DNA from: Agromyces agglutinans
GTDB taxonomy: Bacteria; Actinomycetota; Actinomycetes; Actinomycetales; Microbacteriaceae
Assembly: GCF_009647605.1 (NCBI RefSeq)
Contig: NZ_WJIF01000007.1
Coordinates: forward strand, 158,980 to 222,979
Length of the DNA stretch: 64,000 nucleotides
Direction: 5' to 3'
This document shows positions 7,460 through 15,602 of this stretch, in pieces. Both the position numbers and the translations under genes were made by a program. The first letter of the stretch is position 1. Each line of letters starts with the position of its first letter. Under the pieces are notes generated by a model. It did no database searches. It saw nothing but the letters and a program-made list of their open reading frames with translations, and had not been told where the DNA came from.

Positions 7460-10400
7460 GCGCCGACCTCCGCGCGTTCGACCCCACCCGCCCCGGCGCC
7501 ACCGTGGCCGTCGGTGCCAGCCCCGTCGGTGCCATCGGTGATCTCGCCGCGGCCCAGGGCCTCGCTCCAGGCGAGCCGCAGGTCGCGCTCGTCGGAGAGC
7601 TCGCCGGGCCGGATGACCCGGTCGTCCTCCACGAAGTAGAAGCACGCGTCGATCTCGTCGACGGGCACGCCCGACCAGGTGGAGTACGCCAGCCGGTACA
7701 GCGCGAGCTGCGTCTGCTTGAGCGCGAGGTCGCGTTCGTCGCGCGGCGCCTTGCCCGTCTTCCAGTCGACCACCTGGAAGCGGATGCCCCGCCGCCCGAG
7801 CTCCGAGTCGGGATCGATCTCGTACACGGCGTCGAGCTTGCAGACGAAGACATGCTCGCCCATCGGCAGGTGCAGTTCGAGCTCGACGGCCGCCGGACGC
7901 AGCGCTCCCCATTCGGATGCCTCGAACGTCGCCTGCAGTTCGCGCAGCCGTTCGGGCGCCGGGTCGACCAGCCGCTCGTCAGCGGGCTCGGCCACCCACG
8001 CGAGCTCGTCGGGGCCGACGCCGTCGAGCGCGTCGATGGCCTCGGCGTCGCCCTCGCCGGTCGCGCGGTGCTCGACCCAGCGGTGGAACAGCGTGCCGAT
8101 GCGCGTCGCCCGGAACGGGCGCTGCGGCATCGGGCGGCGCAGCTGTTCGGCCACGGCCGCGGGGTCGTCGACGTAGTCCTTGAACCTCGAGGCGGGCACG
8201 CGCACCGGGATGGGCGGAGCCTCGGGCGGCGACTGACGCCGGCGCCGCTCCTCGAGCAGGAGGTCGAGCTCTGAGCGCAGCGCCGGCCCGATGCCGGCGC
8301 CGGTCGGCCGCTCGGCCGCCTCGCGCACGGCACGCGCCGCGGCCTCGACCGCCGGCCGGCGCGCGCCGAGCGGATCGAGCGGCCACCGGATGGTCGAGGT
8401 CCGCTCGGCGAGCGGGTTCTCGTCGTGCATCGAGGCCACGGGCAGGGCGTCGCCAGGCAGCAGGCCGGCCTGCACGAGCTCGAAGAGGTACGGGCTCGGC
8501 CGGCGCGGCGTCTTCTGCGAGGCCCACCAGGACCCGGTCAGGAGCAGCTCGTCGCGGGTCCTGGTGACGGCCACGTAGACGAGTCGCCGTTCCTCCTCGA
8601 GGTCGCGGGCCGCGTTCTCGGCACGGAACGCCGTCACCGCCTCGTCGAACTCGGCCTGGCTCTGCGACCCCCGCCACACGAGCTCGGGCAGCTCGTCGCG
8701 ATCGCCCTTGAAGTCGTTGGGCAGTTCGCCCACCGCGAGCCATCCGGCGGTCGTCCGCGGCTTCGCCGGGAGCTCGTCGTCGACCATCCGCGGAATCGCG
8801 ACCACGTCCCACTCGAGGCCCTTCGACCCGTGGATCGTGAGCACCTGCACGGCGCCGGGCTCGGGTTCATCTTGCCGGGGCGCCAGCCGGTCGCGCTGCT
8901 CGGCCTCGGTGAGCCAGCCGAGGAAGGCGCCGAGCGTGGGCTGCTCGGACACCTCGACGAACCCCGTCAGCAGGTCGTCGAAGGCCTCGAGGCTCGGGCG
9001 CCCGAGCGGCTGGTCGGCATTGGCGTGCACCTCGATGTCGAGCAGCAGTTCCTGTTGCACGAGTGCGACGAAGTCGACGAGGCCGAGTCCGGCGCGCCGG
9101 CGCAGCGACTGCAGCTGCGCGCCGGCGCGACGCATCCGGGCGAGACCGGCCGCGCTGAACGCGGCGAGCGCGCGGTGGTCGTCGGGCGTGGCGGTGAGGA
9201 AATCGAGCGCGTCGATGATCGACGGCGACTCCTCGGGAGCGATCGAGTCGCGGATGCCCTGCCGCACGTCGGGCTCGAGGCGCCGGCTCGCCGCGTCGCG
9301 GTCGGCGAGCCAGCGCGCCAGCGTGCGCAGCGCCGCGAGGTCGGCCGTGCCGATGCGCCAGCGCGCGCCCGCGAGCACGCGGATGAGCTCGGCGCCGGCC
9401 GTCGGGTCGTGCAGCACGCGCAGCGCGCACACGAGGTCGGCGATCACGGGCTGGTCGAGGAGCCCCGCGATGCCGAGCACGTGCACCGGGACGCCGCGCT
9501 CGCGCAGGGCCTGCACGAACACGCCGACGTTCGAGAAGGTCCGGCAGAGCAGCGCGCCGGACGGCGGCCCCTCGCCGCCCGACGGCGGTGCCTCGCCGGC
9601 GGCCGCTCGCGCCTCGCCGCGGCGTCCGTCGCCGCGGGGCAGCACGCGGTCGGCGAACCAGTCGGCGACGCGGGCCGCCTCCTCGTCGATCGTCTCGTGC
9701 CACGAGACCTCGATCGCGCCGTCGCCCGCGAACGGCGAGGGGCGCAGCGCCGCCTTGGCGACGCCCGAGTCGAGGGGCGCGATGAGCGCGTTCGCGGCGT
9801 CGAGCACGCGCCGCGGGTTGCGCCAGCTCGTGGACAGGTCGAAGACCGAGGCATCCGCGCCCTCGTCGAAGTCGGCGCCGAATCGCGCGAGGTTCGCCGC
9901 GCTGGCACCGCGCCAGCCGTAGATCGACTGGTCGGGATCGCCCACGGCCATCACCGGCGTGCCCGCGAAGAGGGTCGCCAGCAGTCTGGTCTGCACCACG
10001 GACGTGTCCTGGTACTCGTCGAGCAGCACCGACCGGTAGCGGTCGCGATACCCGGCGACGACCTCGGGGTGGCGACGGCAGATCGCGAGGGCGAGGGCGA
10101 CCTGGTCGGAGAACTCGACGTACCCGCGCTCGCGCTTGGCGGCCGCGAAGGCGTCGGCGAGCTCGAGCAGCGGCGGGAGGGCGCCGACCACGCCGAGCGC
10201 CTTCGTGAACGACTCGAACGGCGTGCGCTTGCGCGGCGCCCCGAGCGGCAGGTCGCCCATCGCCAGGAAGTCGCGGGTCCACGCGACGACGTCGCGCGAG
10301 TCGGCGACGTTCTCGGCGAGCGCCCGGCTGAGGCTCAGCACGGCCGCCGTGACGCGGTCGAGCGAGAGATCGAGCTCGACCAGGCGCGGATCGGCCGACT

Positions 10401-10866
10401 GCGCGGCGACCTGGCGGGCGAGCTGCCACGCGGATGCCTCGCCGAGCACGGCCGCGTCGGGCTCGCGGCCGATGAGCAGCGCGTGCTCGCGGTAGATCGC
10501 GCTCGCGAACGAGTGGTACGTGCCGACCGACGCGGCCTCGAGCGGGTCGAGGTCGAGCTCGGCGATGCCGCCGGCGACGAGCTGCGCCACGCGCTCGCGG
10601 ATGCGGGCGGCGAGCTCGGCCGCGGCCTTGCGGGTGAACGTGAGGCCGAGCACCTCGGGAACGTCGACGTGACCGTTGGCGAGGAGCCACACGACGCGGT
10701 TCGCCATGGTCTCGGTCTTGCCGCTGCCCGCGCCCGCGACGACGAGGTGCCTGCCCCGCGGGTCGGCCTCGATGACCGCGCGCTGCTCGGGCGTCGGTGC
10801 GTGCAGGCCGAGCCGCGAGGCGATCTCGGCCGCGGCGATGCCGCGCACCTGCGCCGCGCCGCTCAC
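7450..10866 (-). CDS. adnB: AdnB-type helicase-nuclease (UvrD motor + PD-(D/E)XK nuclease)
   Basis: A 1138-residue subunit of the actinobacterial double-strand-break resection machine. Walker A AGAGSGKT lies at 44-51, followed by LTFTRKAAAEL, LLDEYQDTSVVQ, GDPDQSIYGWRGA, IHGSKGLEWDVV and RRLVYVAVTRTRDEL: a complete SF1A motor. The C-terminal ~250 residues carry the nuclease: GTLFHRWVEH, then KLDAVYE and VVDWKTGKAP giving the D...D-x-K set. Linkers include low-complexity PPSGGEGPPSG and a Gly-rich tail. The GTG start at 10866 overlaps the adnA stop (GTGA), indicating translational coupling. In mycobacteria AdnB supplies the main ATPase motor. Confidence 0.93.
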   Translation of the reverse strand: MSGAAQVRGIAAAEIASRLGLHAPTPEQRAVIEADPRGRHLVVAGAGSGKTETMANRVVWLLANGHVDVPEVLGLTFTRKAAAELAARIRERVAQLVAGGIAELDLDPLEAASVGTYHSFASAIYREHALLIGREPDAAVLGEASAWQLARQVAAQSADPRLVELDLSLDRVTAAVLSLSRALAENVADSRDVVAWTRDFLAMGDLPLGAPRKRTPFESFTKALGVVGALPPLLELADAFAAAKRERGYVEFSDQVALALAICRRHPEVVAGYRDRYRSVLLDEYQDTSVVQTRLLATLFAGTPVMAVGDPDQSIYGWRGASAANLARFGADFDEGADASVFDLSTSWRNPRRVLDAANALIAPLDSGVAKAALRPSPFAGDGAIEVSWHETIDEEAARVADWFADRVLPRGDGRRGEARAAAGEAPPSGGEGPPSGALLCRTFSNVGVFVQALRERGVPVHVLGIAGLLDQPVIADLVCALRVLHDPTAGAELIRVLAGARWRIGTADLAALRTLARWLADRDAASRRLEPDVRQGIRDSIAPEESPSIIDALDFLTATPDDHRALAAFSAAGLARMRRAGAQLQSLRRRAGLGLVDFVALVQQELLLDIEVHANADQPLGRPSLEAFDDLLTGFVEVSEQPTLGAFLGWLTEAEQRDRLAPRQDEPEPGAVQVLTIHGSKGLEWDVVAIPRMVDDELPAKPRTTAGWLAVGELPNDFKGDRDELPELVWRGSQSQAEFDEAVTAFRAENAARDLEEERRLVYVAVTRTRDELLLTGSWWASQKTPRRPSPYLFELVQAGLLPGDALPVASMHDENPLAERTSTIRWPLDPLGARRPAVEAAARAVREAAERPTGAGIGPALRSELDLLLEERRRRQSPPEAPPIPVRVPASRFKDYVDDPAAVAEQLRRPMPQRPFRATRIGTLFHRWVEHRATGEGDAEAIDALDGVGPDELAWVAEPADERLVDPAPERLRELQATFEASEWGALRPAAVELELHLPMGEHVFVCKLDAVYEIDPDSELGRRGIRFQVVDWKTGKAPRDERDLALKQTQLALYRLAYSTWSGVPVDEIDACFYFVEDDRVIRPGELSDERDLRLAWSEALGRGEITDGTDGAGTDGHGGAGAGGVERAEVGAQS

Positions 10867-13800
10867 GCGGACACCGCCGGCACGACCTGCACGCGGTACT
10901 GCCAGCCCGCGAACCGCGACCGGAACGGCAGCTCGGCCGCGGTCTCGAAGGTGGCGCCCGCCATGTTGCGCGCGACACCGTCGAGCCGTTCGAGGAAGGC
11001 GGCCTCGGCCTCGTCGTCGAAGGGCTGCTGGGCGCGTTCGGAGTACGCCGTCGCGCTCATGGGCTTGGCGACGTAGACGAGCTTCGCGCCGCCCAGCCGG
11101 CCCGCGTTCGGCACCGCTCCCCCGCGGGCCGCGAGCTGGTACGCGGCGAGCTGCGGATGCCTCGCGGTCTCGGGCCCCGTCGGCAGGTGCGACCCCGTCT
11201 TCAGGTCGACGATGACCGTGGTGCCGTCGGGCGACGCCTCGACGCGGTCGATGGTGCCGGTGAGCCGGGCCCGGCCCGCGATCAGCGTGAACCGCCCCTC
11301 GGCGCCGAGCAGTACCTTTCCGTCGTCGTCGAACGTCGCGAGGTACTCGGCGGCGCCCTCGGTCATGCGCCGGGCGCCGCGCCGTTCGCGTTCGGCGGCC
11401 CATCCGGCCTCGACGTGCAGGGTCGCCAGGCGCGCCTCGACGTCTGCCCAGAGCGCCTCGACGCTGACCTCGCCGTCGGTGCGTGCGCCCGCCGCCTCGA
11501 CCACCGCGTGCACGATGGTGCCGATCGAGGCCGCGAGGCCCGACGGCGGCGACGCGACGTGGTCGACGAACCAGCCGAGGCCCGACTCCTCGGCCCGGTC
11601 GATCTGCGAGGGCGACACGTCGACGAGCGCCTCGGGGTCGCCGTCGAGGTCGACCAGCGGCGCCTCGGTCGACGGCTCGCGCAGGCCGTACCACTCGTCG
11701 GGATGCGCGCCGGGGATGCCGGCCTCGGCGAGCATCGCGAGCGCCGGCGCCGCCTCGCCGGCCGGTGCCGCGGCGACCTCGCGGCGCAGCGCCCCGACGA
11801 GCCCGCGCAGGTGCAGGGGCCGGCGGCGCGACGGCCGCACGCGCTCGGGGGCGTACCCCATGAGCACCGACGGCTGCTCGTCGTCGTTCGCGGTGCACGA
11901 CAGCACGAGCTGCCGGCACGCGCGCGAGATCGCGAGGGCGAACAGTCGCAGCTCGTCGCTGCGCACCGAGACGCGGGCCTCGGCGACCGTCTCGGGAACC
12001 GGCATCGGCTCGCCCGAACGCGCGGCCGCCACCGCGCGCGGCAGGAGCGCGGCGTGCAGCAGGGTGCCGCGCGGCCGCAGGTTGGGCCATACGCCCTCCT
12101 GGAGGCCGGCGACCACGACGACGTCGAAGGCCCGCCCGACGAGCGCCGACGGCGTGCCGACGAACACCGTCTCGGCGCTGCGCTGCGGCGCGAGCGAGTC
12201 CTCGGGCAGTTCGCTCGCGAGCACCTCGTCGATGAATCGTCCGGGTGGTGCGCCGGGCGAGCGCTCGACGAAGCGCTGCGCGGCGGAGAACAGCGCGACC
12301 GCGGCATCGAGAGAGCGGTTCGCCTCCTCGGCGAGCACGCCCGTGCCGGAGGCCTGACCGCCCCACTCGGTCGCGAGCCCGCTGCCGTCCCACAGCGCCC
12401 AGAGCACCTCCTCGATCGTGCCGCCGCGCACGGCCGTGCCACGGGCCGCGGCGAGCAGCTTCGCGAGCCGTCCGGCCCGGCGCGCGGGCGCCGCGTCGAT
12501 GGTCTCGAACCCGCCGGGCGCGCCGAGGGCGTCGACGAGCAACTCCTCGGCCGTGCGATCGCCGCCCGCGGCGAGCTCCTCGTGGCGCAGCGCGAGCCGC
12601 AGCCGCCGCAGCCCGACGGCGTCGAGGCGGCCCAGAGGGCCCGTCAGCAGGTCGACCGCGAGCTCACCGGAGAGCTCGTCGCGCTGCAGCGCGACCGACG
12701 CCGCCGCGAGCAGCGCCGCGGCGACGGGGGCATCCTTCAACGGCATGCGCGCCACGGCGCCCGCGGTCGGTACATCGGCGAGCGCGAGTCCGCGCTCGAA
12801 CGCGGGCACGTCGCCGCCGGAGCGCAGGACGACCGCCATCGCCGACCAGGGGATGCCGTCGAGCAGGTGCCGTTCGCGCAGCAGCGCGGCGATCGACTGG
12901 CACTCGGCCGCGTGGGACGGCGCCTCGATGCCGAGCACGGGCCCGAGCGGATCGGCATCTCGCGCGACCGGCTCGGCCGGCACGGCGCGATGCGTGCCGC
13001 CGAGCGCCGCTCCGATGCGGCCGGTCACCTCGGCGACGAGCCGGTGCAGCGCAGGCCGGCCGCGACGGCGACCCGTGAGCTCGATGCGCTCCACGGGCAC
13101 GCCGCCGAGCACGCCAGCCAGCGAGCCGAGCAGTTCGGGGCGGCCGCCGCGGAACCCGTTGCCGGCGACGTCGGGGTCGCCGAGCGCGATGACGGCGACG
13201 CCGCGGGCGGCGAAGCCGGCCAGCAGCGCGGCCCCCGCCTGCGTCGCCTCTTGCGCGTCGTCGACCACGACCAGGCGCAGCCGCGAGAGCGTGCCGAGGG
13301 CGCGTTCGGCATCGGCGTCGCCCGACATCGAGCGCGCGAGCACGGCCGCGGCGTACGCGCCGAGTTCGGCCGAGTCGTACTGGGCGCCGCGCACGAGCTC
13401 CTTCACGTCGGCGTACTCGTCGAGGAACTCGCCGGCCGCGACCCACTCGGGGCGCCCGGCGGCCTCGCCGAGCCGGCGCAGCGTCGTGCCGTCGGCGCCG
13501 TGCTCGACCGCGCGCATCACGAGCTCGCGCAGCTCGGCGCGGAACCCGCGCAGCCGGCGCACTTCGTCGGTCAGCGGGTCGGGCCACGCCGGCCCCCCGC
13601 CGTCGCGCGCCTCCGCGTCGAGCAGTTCGGCGATCAACTGATCGTGCTCGGCGCCCGTGAGGAGCGTCACGGGCTCGCCCGCGTCGGCGCGCACGAGCTG
13701 GAAGGCGATCGAGTTCGCCGTGCGCGCCATCGGCCCGCGGGAGGTGACGCCCAGCCGCACCGCGATGCGGTCGCGCAGCGCCGTCGCCGTCGCGCGGCTC

Positions 13801-14045
13801 GCGGAGATGACGAGCACGTCCTCGACGTCGTAGCCGCGGCGCTCGATGCGGTCGGCGACCACGTCGACGGCGAGCGTGGTCTTGCCCGAGCCCGGGGCGC
13901 CGAACACCGCCGCGGACGCGCCGTCGGCGAGGGCGAGCACCCGTTCACGGCCCGGATCGACCGCCTCCACCGCGTCGACGGAGGCCGCGTCGTCGTGGAT
14001 CCTGACGACGGCGGGATCGGCGATCGTGGCGGGTGCGCGGTGCAT
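10863..14045 (-). CDS. adnA: AdnA-type helicase-nuclease subunit (degenerate motor + PD-(D/E)XK nuclease)
   Basis: A 1060-residue partner of AdnB. Walker A GAPGSGKT is intact at 49-56, but motif II is VVDDAQEA instead of DEYQDT and motif III is GDPDVAGNGFRGG, lacking the usual Gln. The motor therefore looks weak or vestigial, as in mycobacterial AdnA. The C-terminal nuclease has GTIVHAVVEA, TGTIDRVEA and VIVDLKTGSH and looks active. The ATG at 14045 lies seven bases after a TAGCGT box with no ribosome site, so the adnAB message is probably leaderless. adnB follows with a 4-nt overlap. It is divergent from the DUF3107 gene. Confidence 0.92.
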   Translation of the reverse strand: MHRAPATIADPAVVRIHDDAASVDAVEAVDPGRERVLALADGASAAVFGAPGSGKTTLAVDVVADRIERRGYDVEDVLVISASRATATALRDRIAVRLGVTSRGPMARTANSIAFQLVRADAGEPVTLLTGAEHDQLIAELLDAEARDGGGPAWPDPLTDEVRRLRGFRAELRELVMRAVEHGADGTTLRRLGEAAGRPEWVAAGEFLDEYADVKELVRGAQYDSAELGAYAAAVLARSMSGDADAERALGTLSRLRLVVVDDAQEATQAGAALLAGFAARGVAVIALGDPDVAGNGFRGGRPELLGSLAGVLGGVPVERIELTGRRRGRPALHRLVAEVTGRIGAALGGTHRAVPAEPVARDADPLGPVLGIEAPSHAAECQSIAALLRERHLLDGIPWSAMAVVLRSGGDVPAFERGLALADVPTAGAVARMPLKDAPVAAALLAAASVALQRDELSGELAVDLLTGPLGRLDAVGLRRLRLALRHEELAAGGDRTAEELLVDALGAPGGFETIDAAPARRAGRLAKLLAAARGTAVRGGTIEEVLWALWDGSGLATEWGGQASGTGVLAEEANRSLDAAVALFSAAQRFVERSPGAPPGRFIDEVLASELPEDSLAPQRSAETVFVGTPSALVGRAFDVVVVAGLQEGVWPNLRPRGTLLHAALLPRAVAAARSGEPMPVPETVAEARVSVRSDELRLFALAISRACRQLVLSCTANDDEQPSVLMGYAPERVRPSRRRPLHLRGLVGALRREVAAAPAGEAAPALAMLAEAGIPGAHPDEWYGLREPSTEAPLVDLDGDPEALVDVSPSQIDRAEESGLGWFVDHVASPPSGLAASIGTIVHAVVEAAGARTDGEVSVEALWADVEARLATLHVEAGWAAERERRGARRMTEGAAEYLATFDDDGKVLLGAEGRFTLIAGRARLTGTIDRVEASPDGTTVIVDLKTGSHLPTGPETARHPQLAAYQLAARGGAVPNAGRLGGAKLVYVAKPMSATAYSERAQQPFDDEAEAAFLERLDGVARNMAGATFETAAELPFRSRFAGWQYRVQVVPAVSA

Positions 14046-14051
14046 GCCGTC

Positions 14052-14057
14052 ACGCTA
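14052..14057 (-). promoter_or_regulatory. adnA: -10 box (TAGCGT) of adnAB, leaderless
   Basis: Read on the minus strand, TAGCGT ends seven bases before the A of the ATG, predicting transcription and translation to start together at 14045. Confidence 0.55.
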
Positions 14058-14106
14058 ACCCGTTCTGCCGACAGTGAACGCCCGGACGCTCCCGGCAGGC
14101 GTGCCA

Positions 14107-14112
14107 TAGTGT
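14107..14112 (+). promoter_or_regulatory. -10 box (TAGTGT) of the DUF3107 gene
   Basis: Predicts a start near 14119 and a 19-nt leader with AGAAAGG before the GTG. CATAGT at 14105-14110 is an alternative register. It is back-to-back with the adnA promoter. Confidence 0.4.
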
Positions 14113-14137
14113 TGCAAGCACGACAGAAAGGCGCACT

Positions 14138-14362
14138 GTGGACGTTCGCATCGGCATCCAGAACTCCCCTCGTGAACTCGGTTTCGAGTCCTCCCAGACG
14201 GCGGCCGAGATCGAGCAGGCCGTCGCGGCCGCGCTCTCGGGGCAGTCCGCGCTGCTCAAGCTCGCCGACGAGAAGGGCAGCGTGTACGTGATCCCCGCCG
14301 CGGCCCTGGCGTACGTCGAGATCGGCTCGGAGGAGTCCCGCCGCATCGGGTTCGTCGCCTGA
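14138..14362 (+). CDS. DUF3107 family protein
   Basis: A 74-residue actinobacterial protein of the Rv3208A/TB9.4 family. It begins MDVRIGIQNSPRELGFES, the family hallmark, and has no membrane segment. The GTG at 14138 is preceded by AGAAAGG. Its stop overlaps the ATG of the next gene (TGATG), so the two are translationally coupled. The function is not established; conserved position beside adnAB and the DEAD helicase is the main clue. Confidence 0.9.
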   Translation: MDVRIGIQNSPRELGFESSQTAAEIEQAVAAALSGQSALLKLADEKGSVYVIPAAALAYVEIGSEESRRIGFVA

Positions 14363-14670
14363 TGGAGCTGCTGTTCATCACGCTCGGCGGCGCCATCCTC
14401 GGGGCCATCGCGCGGTACACGCTGCCGAAGCGGCAGACCTACGGCAGCGTGCTCGTTCCCGCCGTGGGCGCGGCCGTCGCGGCCGTCGTCTGGGTCGCGC
14501 TGACCTGGCTCGGCTGGGCGTGGGACGGCGGCTGGATCTGGGTCGTCTCGCTCGTGCTCGCCGGCGCGGCATCCGTGGCGACGGCGCTGCTCATCGCGCC
14601 GCGCCGCGAGCGCGCCGACGCGGCGCTGTTCGAGCGCCTCTCGCGTCCGGGCGCGACCGCGACCCACTGA
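14362..14670 (+). CDS. Small integral membrane protein, function unknown
   Basis: 102 residues with three hydrophobic segments: about 2-18, 31-52 (containing WVALTWLGW) and 57-77. The C-terminus is short and charged, with RRER. It is coupled to the DUF3107 gene by stop/start overlap and has no separate ribosome site, so the two products are probably made in a fixed ratio. I do not recognise a named family. The 85 bp after it hold only a weak 6-bp hairpin before the opposing gene. Confidence 0.8.
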   Translation: MELLFITLGGAILGAIARYTLPKRQTYGSVLVPAVGAAVAAVVWVALTWLGWAWDGGWIWVVSLVLAGAASVATALLIAPRRERADAALFERLSRPGATATH

Positions 14671-14755
14671 ACTCGCACCGGGGCTGAACGCGCGGGGCTC
14701 GCTCGGCGAGCGCGGCGCAGCCGGTGCCCGACGCGCGGCGCGCGATCGACGCGAC

Positions 14756-15469
14756 CTACGCCGTGAGCCCGAGCGCGTCCATGCGGCGCGTGTGATCGGC
14801 GATGAGCTCGGTGAACACGGGCTCGACGTCCTCGTCGATGCGCCCGCTCGGCTCGGCCGCGCGCAGCGCCGACCGTGCCACGAGCAGCGTGTCGCCCACG
14901 AGGCTGCGGCCCCAGAGCGCGAGGCGGTCGGCGAGGCCCGGCTGCTCGGCGATCGCCCGCTCCAGCTCGTGCCGCAGCACCTGAGAGGCGCCCTCCTCGG
15001 CGAGGATGCGCCGCACGCGATCGGCGAGCTCGTTCGGCAGCCCCTCGGAGAGACGTGCGAAGAAGCCGTCGAGCATGCCGGTGGTCACGTAGATGCCGAG
15101 CAGGAGCTCGTACCAGTCGGCGCCGACGCTCGCCTCTCGGAAACGATCGGTCGCCGGCGCGAACGGGGCCATGACCTCGACGGGTTCGACGCCCGAGCGG
15201 CGCAGCTCGGCGATCAGGTCGTGGTGCTTGCGCAGCGCGACGCCCGCGGCGGCCGACAGGCCCTCCTTCGCGCCGAGGCTCGGCGCCGTCGCCACGGCCC
15301 GGGCCAGGTTCTCGAACGCCTCGAGCTGGATGTACGCGGCCTGGCCGAGGAAGGCGATGGGCTCGGGAACGAGTTCGGTGAAGTCGACCCTCGTCAGCGA
15401 GGTCGGCGCGACGCGGGGTCGCAGGCGCGGCAGTTCGCGCGAACCGCGCCTTCCCGACCAGAGCACCAC
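14756..15469 (-). CDS. Ferritin-like-fold protein (MiaE-like / Rv3210c type)
   Basis: About 237 residues, mostly helical, with LTRVDFTELVPEPIAFLGQAAYIQLEAFENLARA near the N-terminus and a pattern expected of a ferritin-like four-helix bundle related to tRNA hydroxylase MiaE. The usual di-iron E...ExxH ligands are not obvious (one KHHD is present), so metal dependence is uncertain. I chose the GTG at 15469 because an upstream ATG at 15481 lies inside the best -10 box (TATGCT). A further GTG follows at 15466. It is divergent from the DEAD-box helicase, an order also found in mycobacteria. Confidence 0.75.
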   Translation of the reverse strand: MVLWSGRRGSRELPRLRPRVAPTSLTRVDFTELVPEPIAFLGQAAYIQLEAFENLARAVATAPSLGAKEGLSAAAGVALRKHHDLIAELRRSGVEPVEVMAPFAPATDRFREASVGADWYELLLGIYVTTGMLDGFFARLSEGLPNELADRVRRILAEEGASQVLRHELERAIAEQPGLADRLALWGRSLVGDTLLVARSALRAAEPSGRIDEDVEPVFTELIADHTRRMDALGLTA

Positions 15470-15476
15470 GCAGGAC

Positions 15477-15482
15477 AGCATA
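15477..15482 (-). promoter_or_regulatory. -10 box (TATGCT) of the ferritin-like gene
   Basis: On the minus strand TATGCT predicts transcription start at 15470, one base before the GTG at 15469: near-leaderless, and it rules against the ATG at 15481. Confidence 0.45.
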
Positions 15483-15507
15483 ACCGGGGAGACATCCTCG
15501 ACTCCGT

Positions 15508-15513
15508 TAGGCT
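15508..15513 (+). promoter_or_regulatory. -10 box (TAGGCT) of the DEAD-box helicase
   Basis: TAGGCT predicts a start near 15520 and a leader of about 83 nt before the GTG at 15603, long enough for the autoregulation or cold-shock control known for RNA-helicase messages. That control is inference only. Confidence 0.4.
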
Positions 15514-15602
15514 TGACGTCGTACGCGGGCGATGGAACCGCGACCGTGCGCCTGCGGAAGAGATCAGGGCGCACCCGAGAAATACCGACAGGCGGAACAC
15601 CC

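Noticed and set aside
10797..14291. A 1164-codon open frame on the plus strand opposite adnA
   Set aside because: It is a GC-skew shadow: low-complexity Arg/Gly/Ala composition, no motif, and the minus-strand frame has clear helicase and nuclease motifs.
14697..14711. Hairpin gctcgc-tcg-gcgagc as terminator between the small membrane protein and the ferritin-like gene
   Set aside because: A 6-bp stem in a 72% GC sequence is expected by chance and has no T-tract.
15470..15481. ATG at 15481 as start of the ferritin-like gene
   Set aside because: It lies inside the best -10 box and lacks a ribosome site; GTG 15469 fits the local leaderless geometry.
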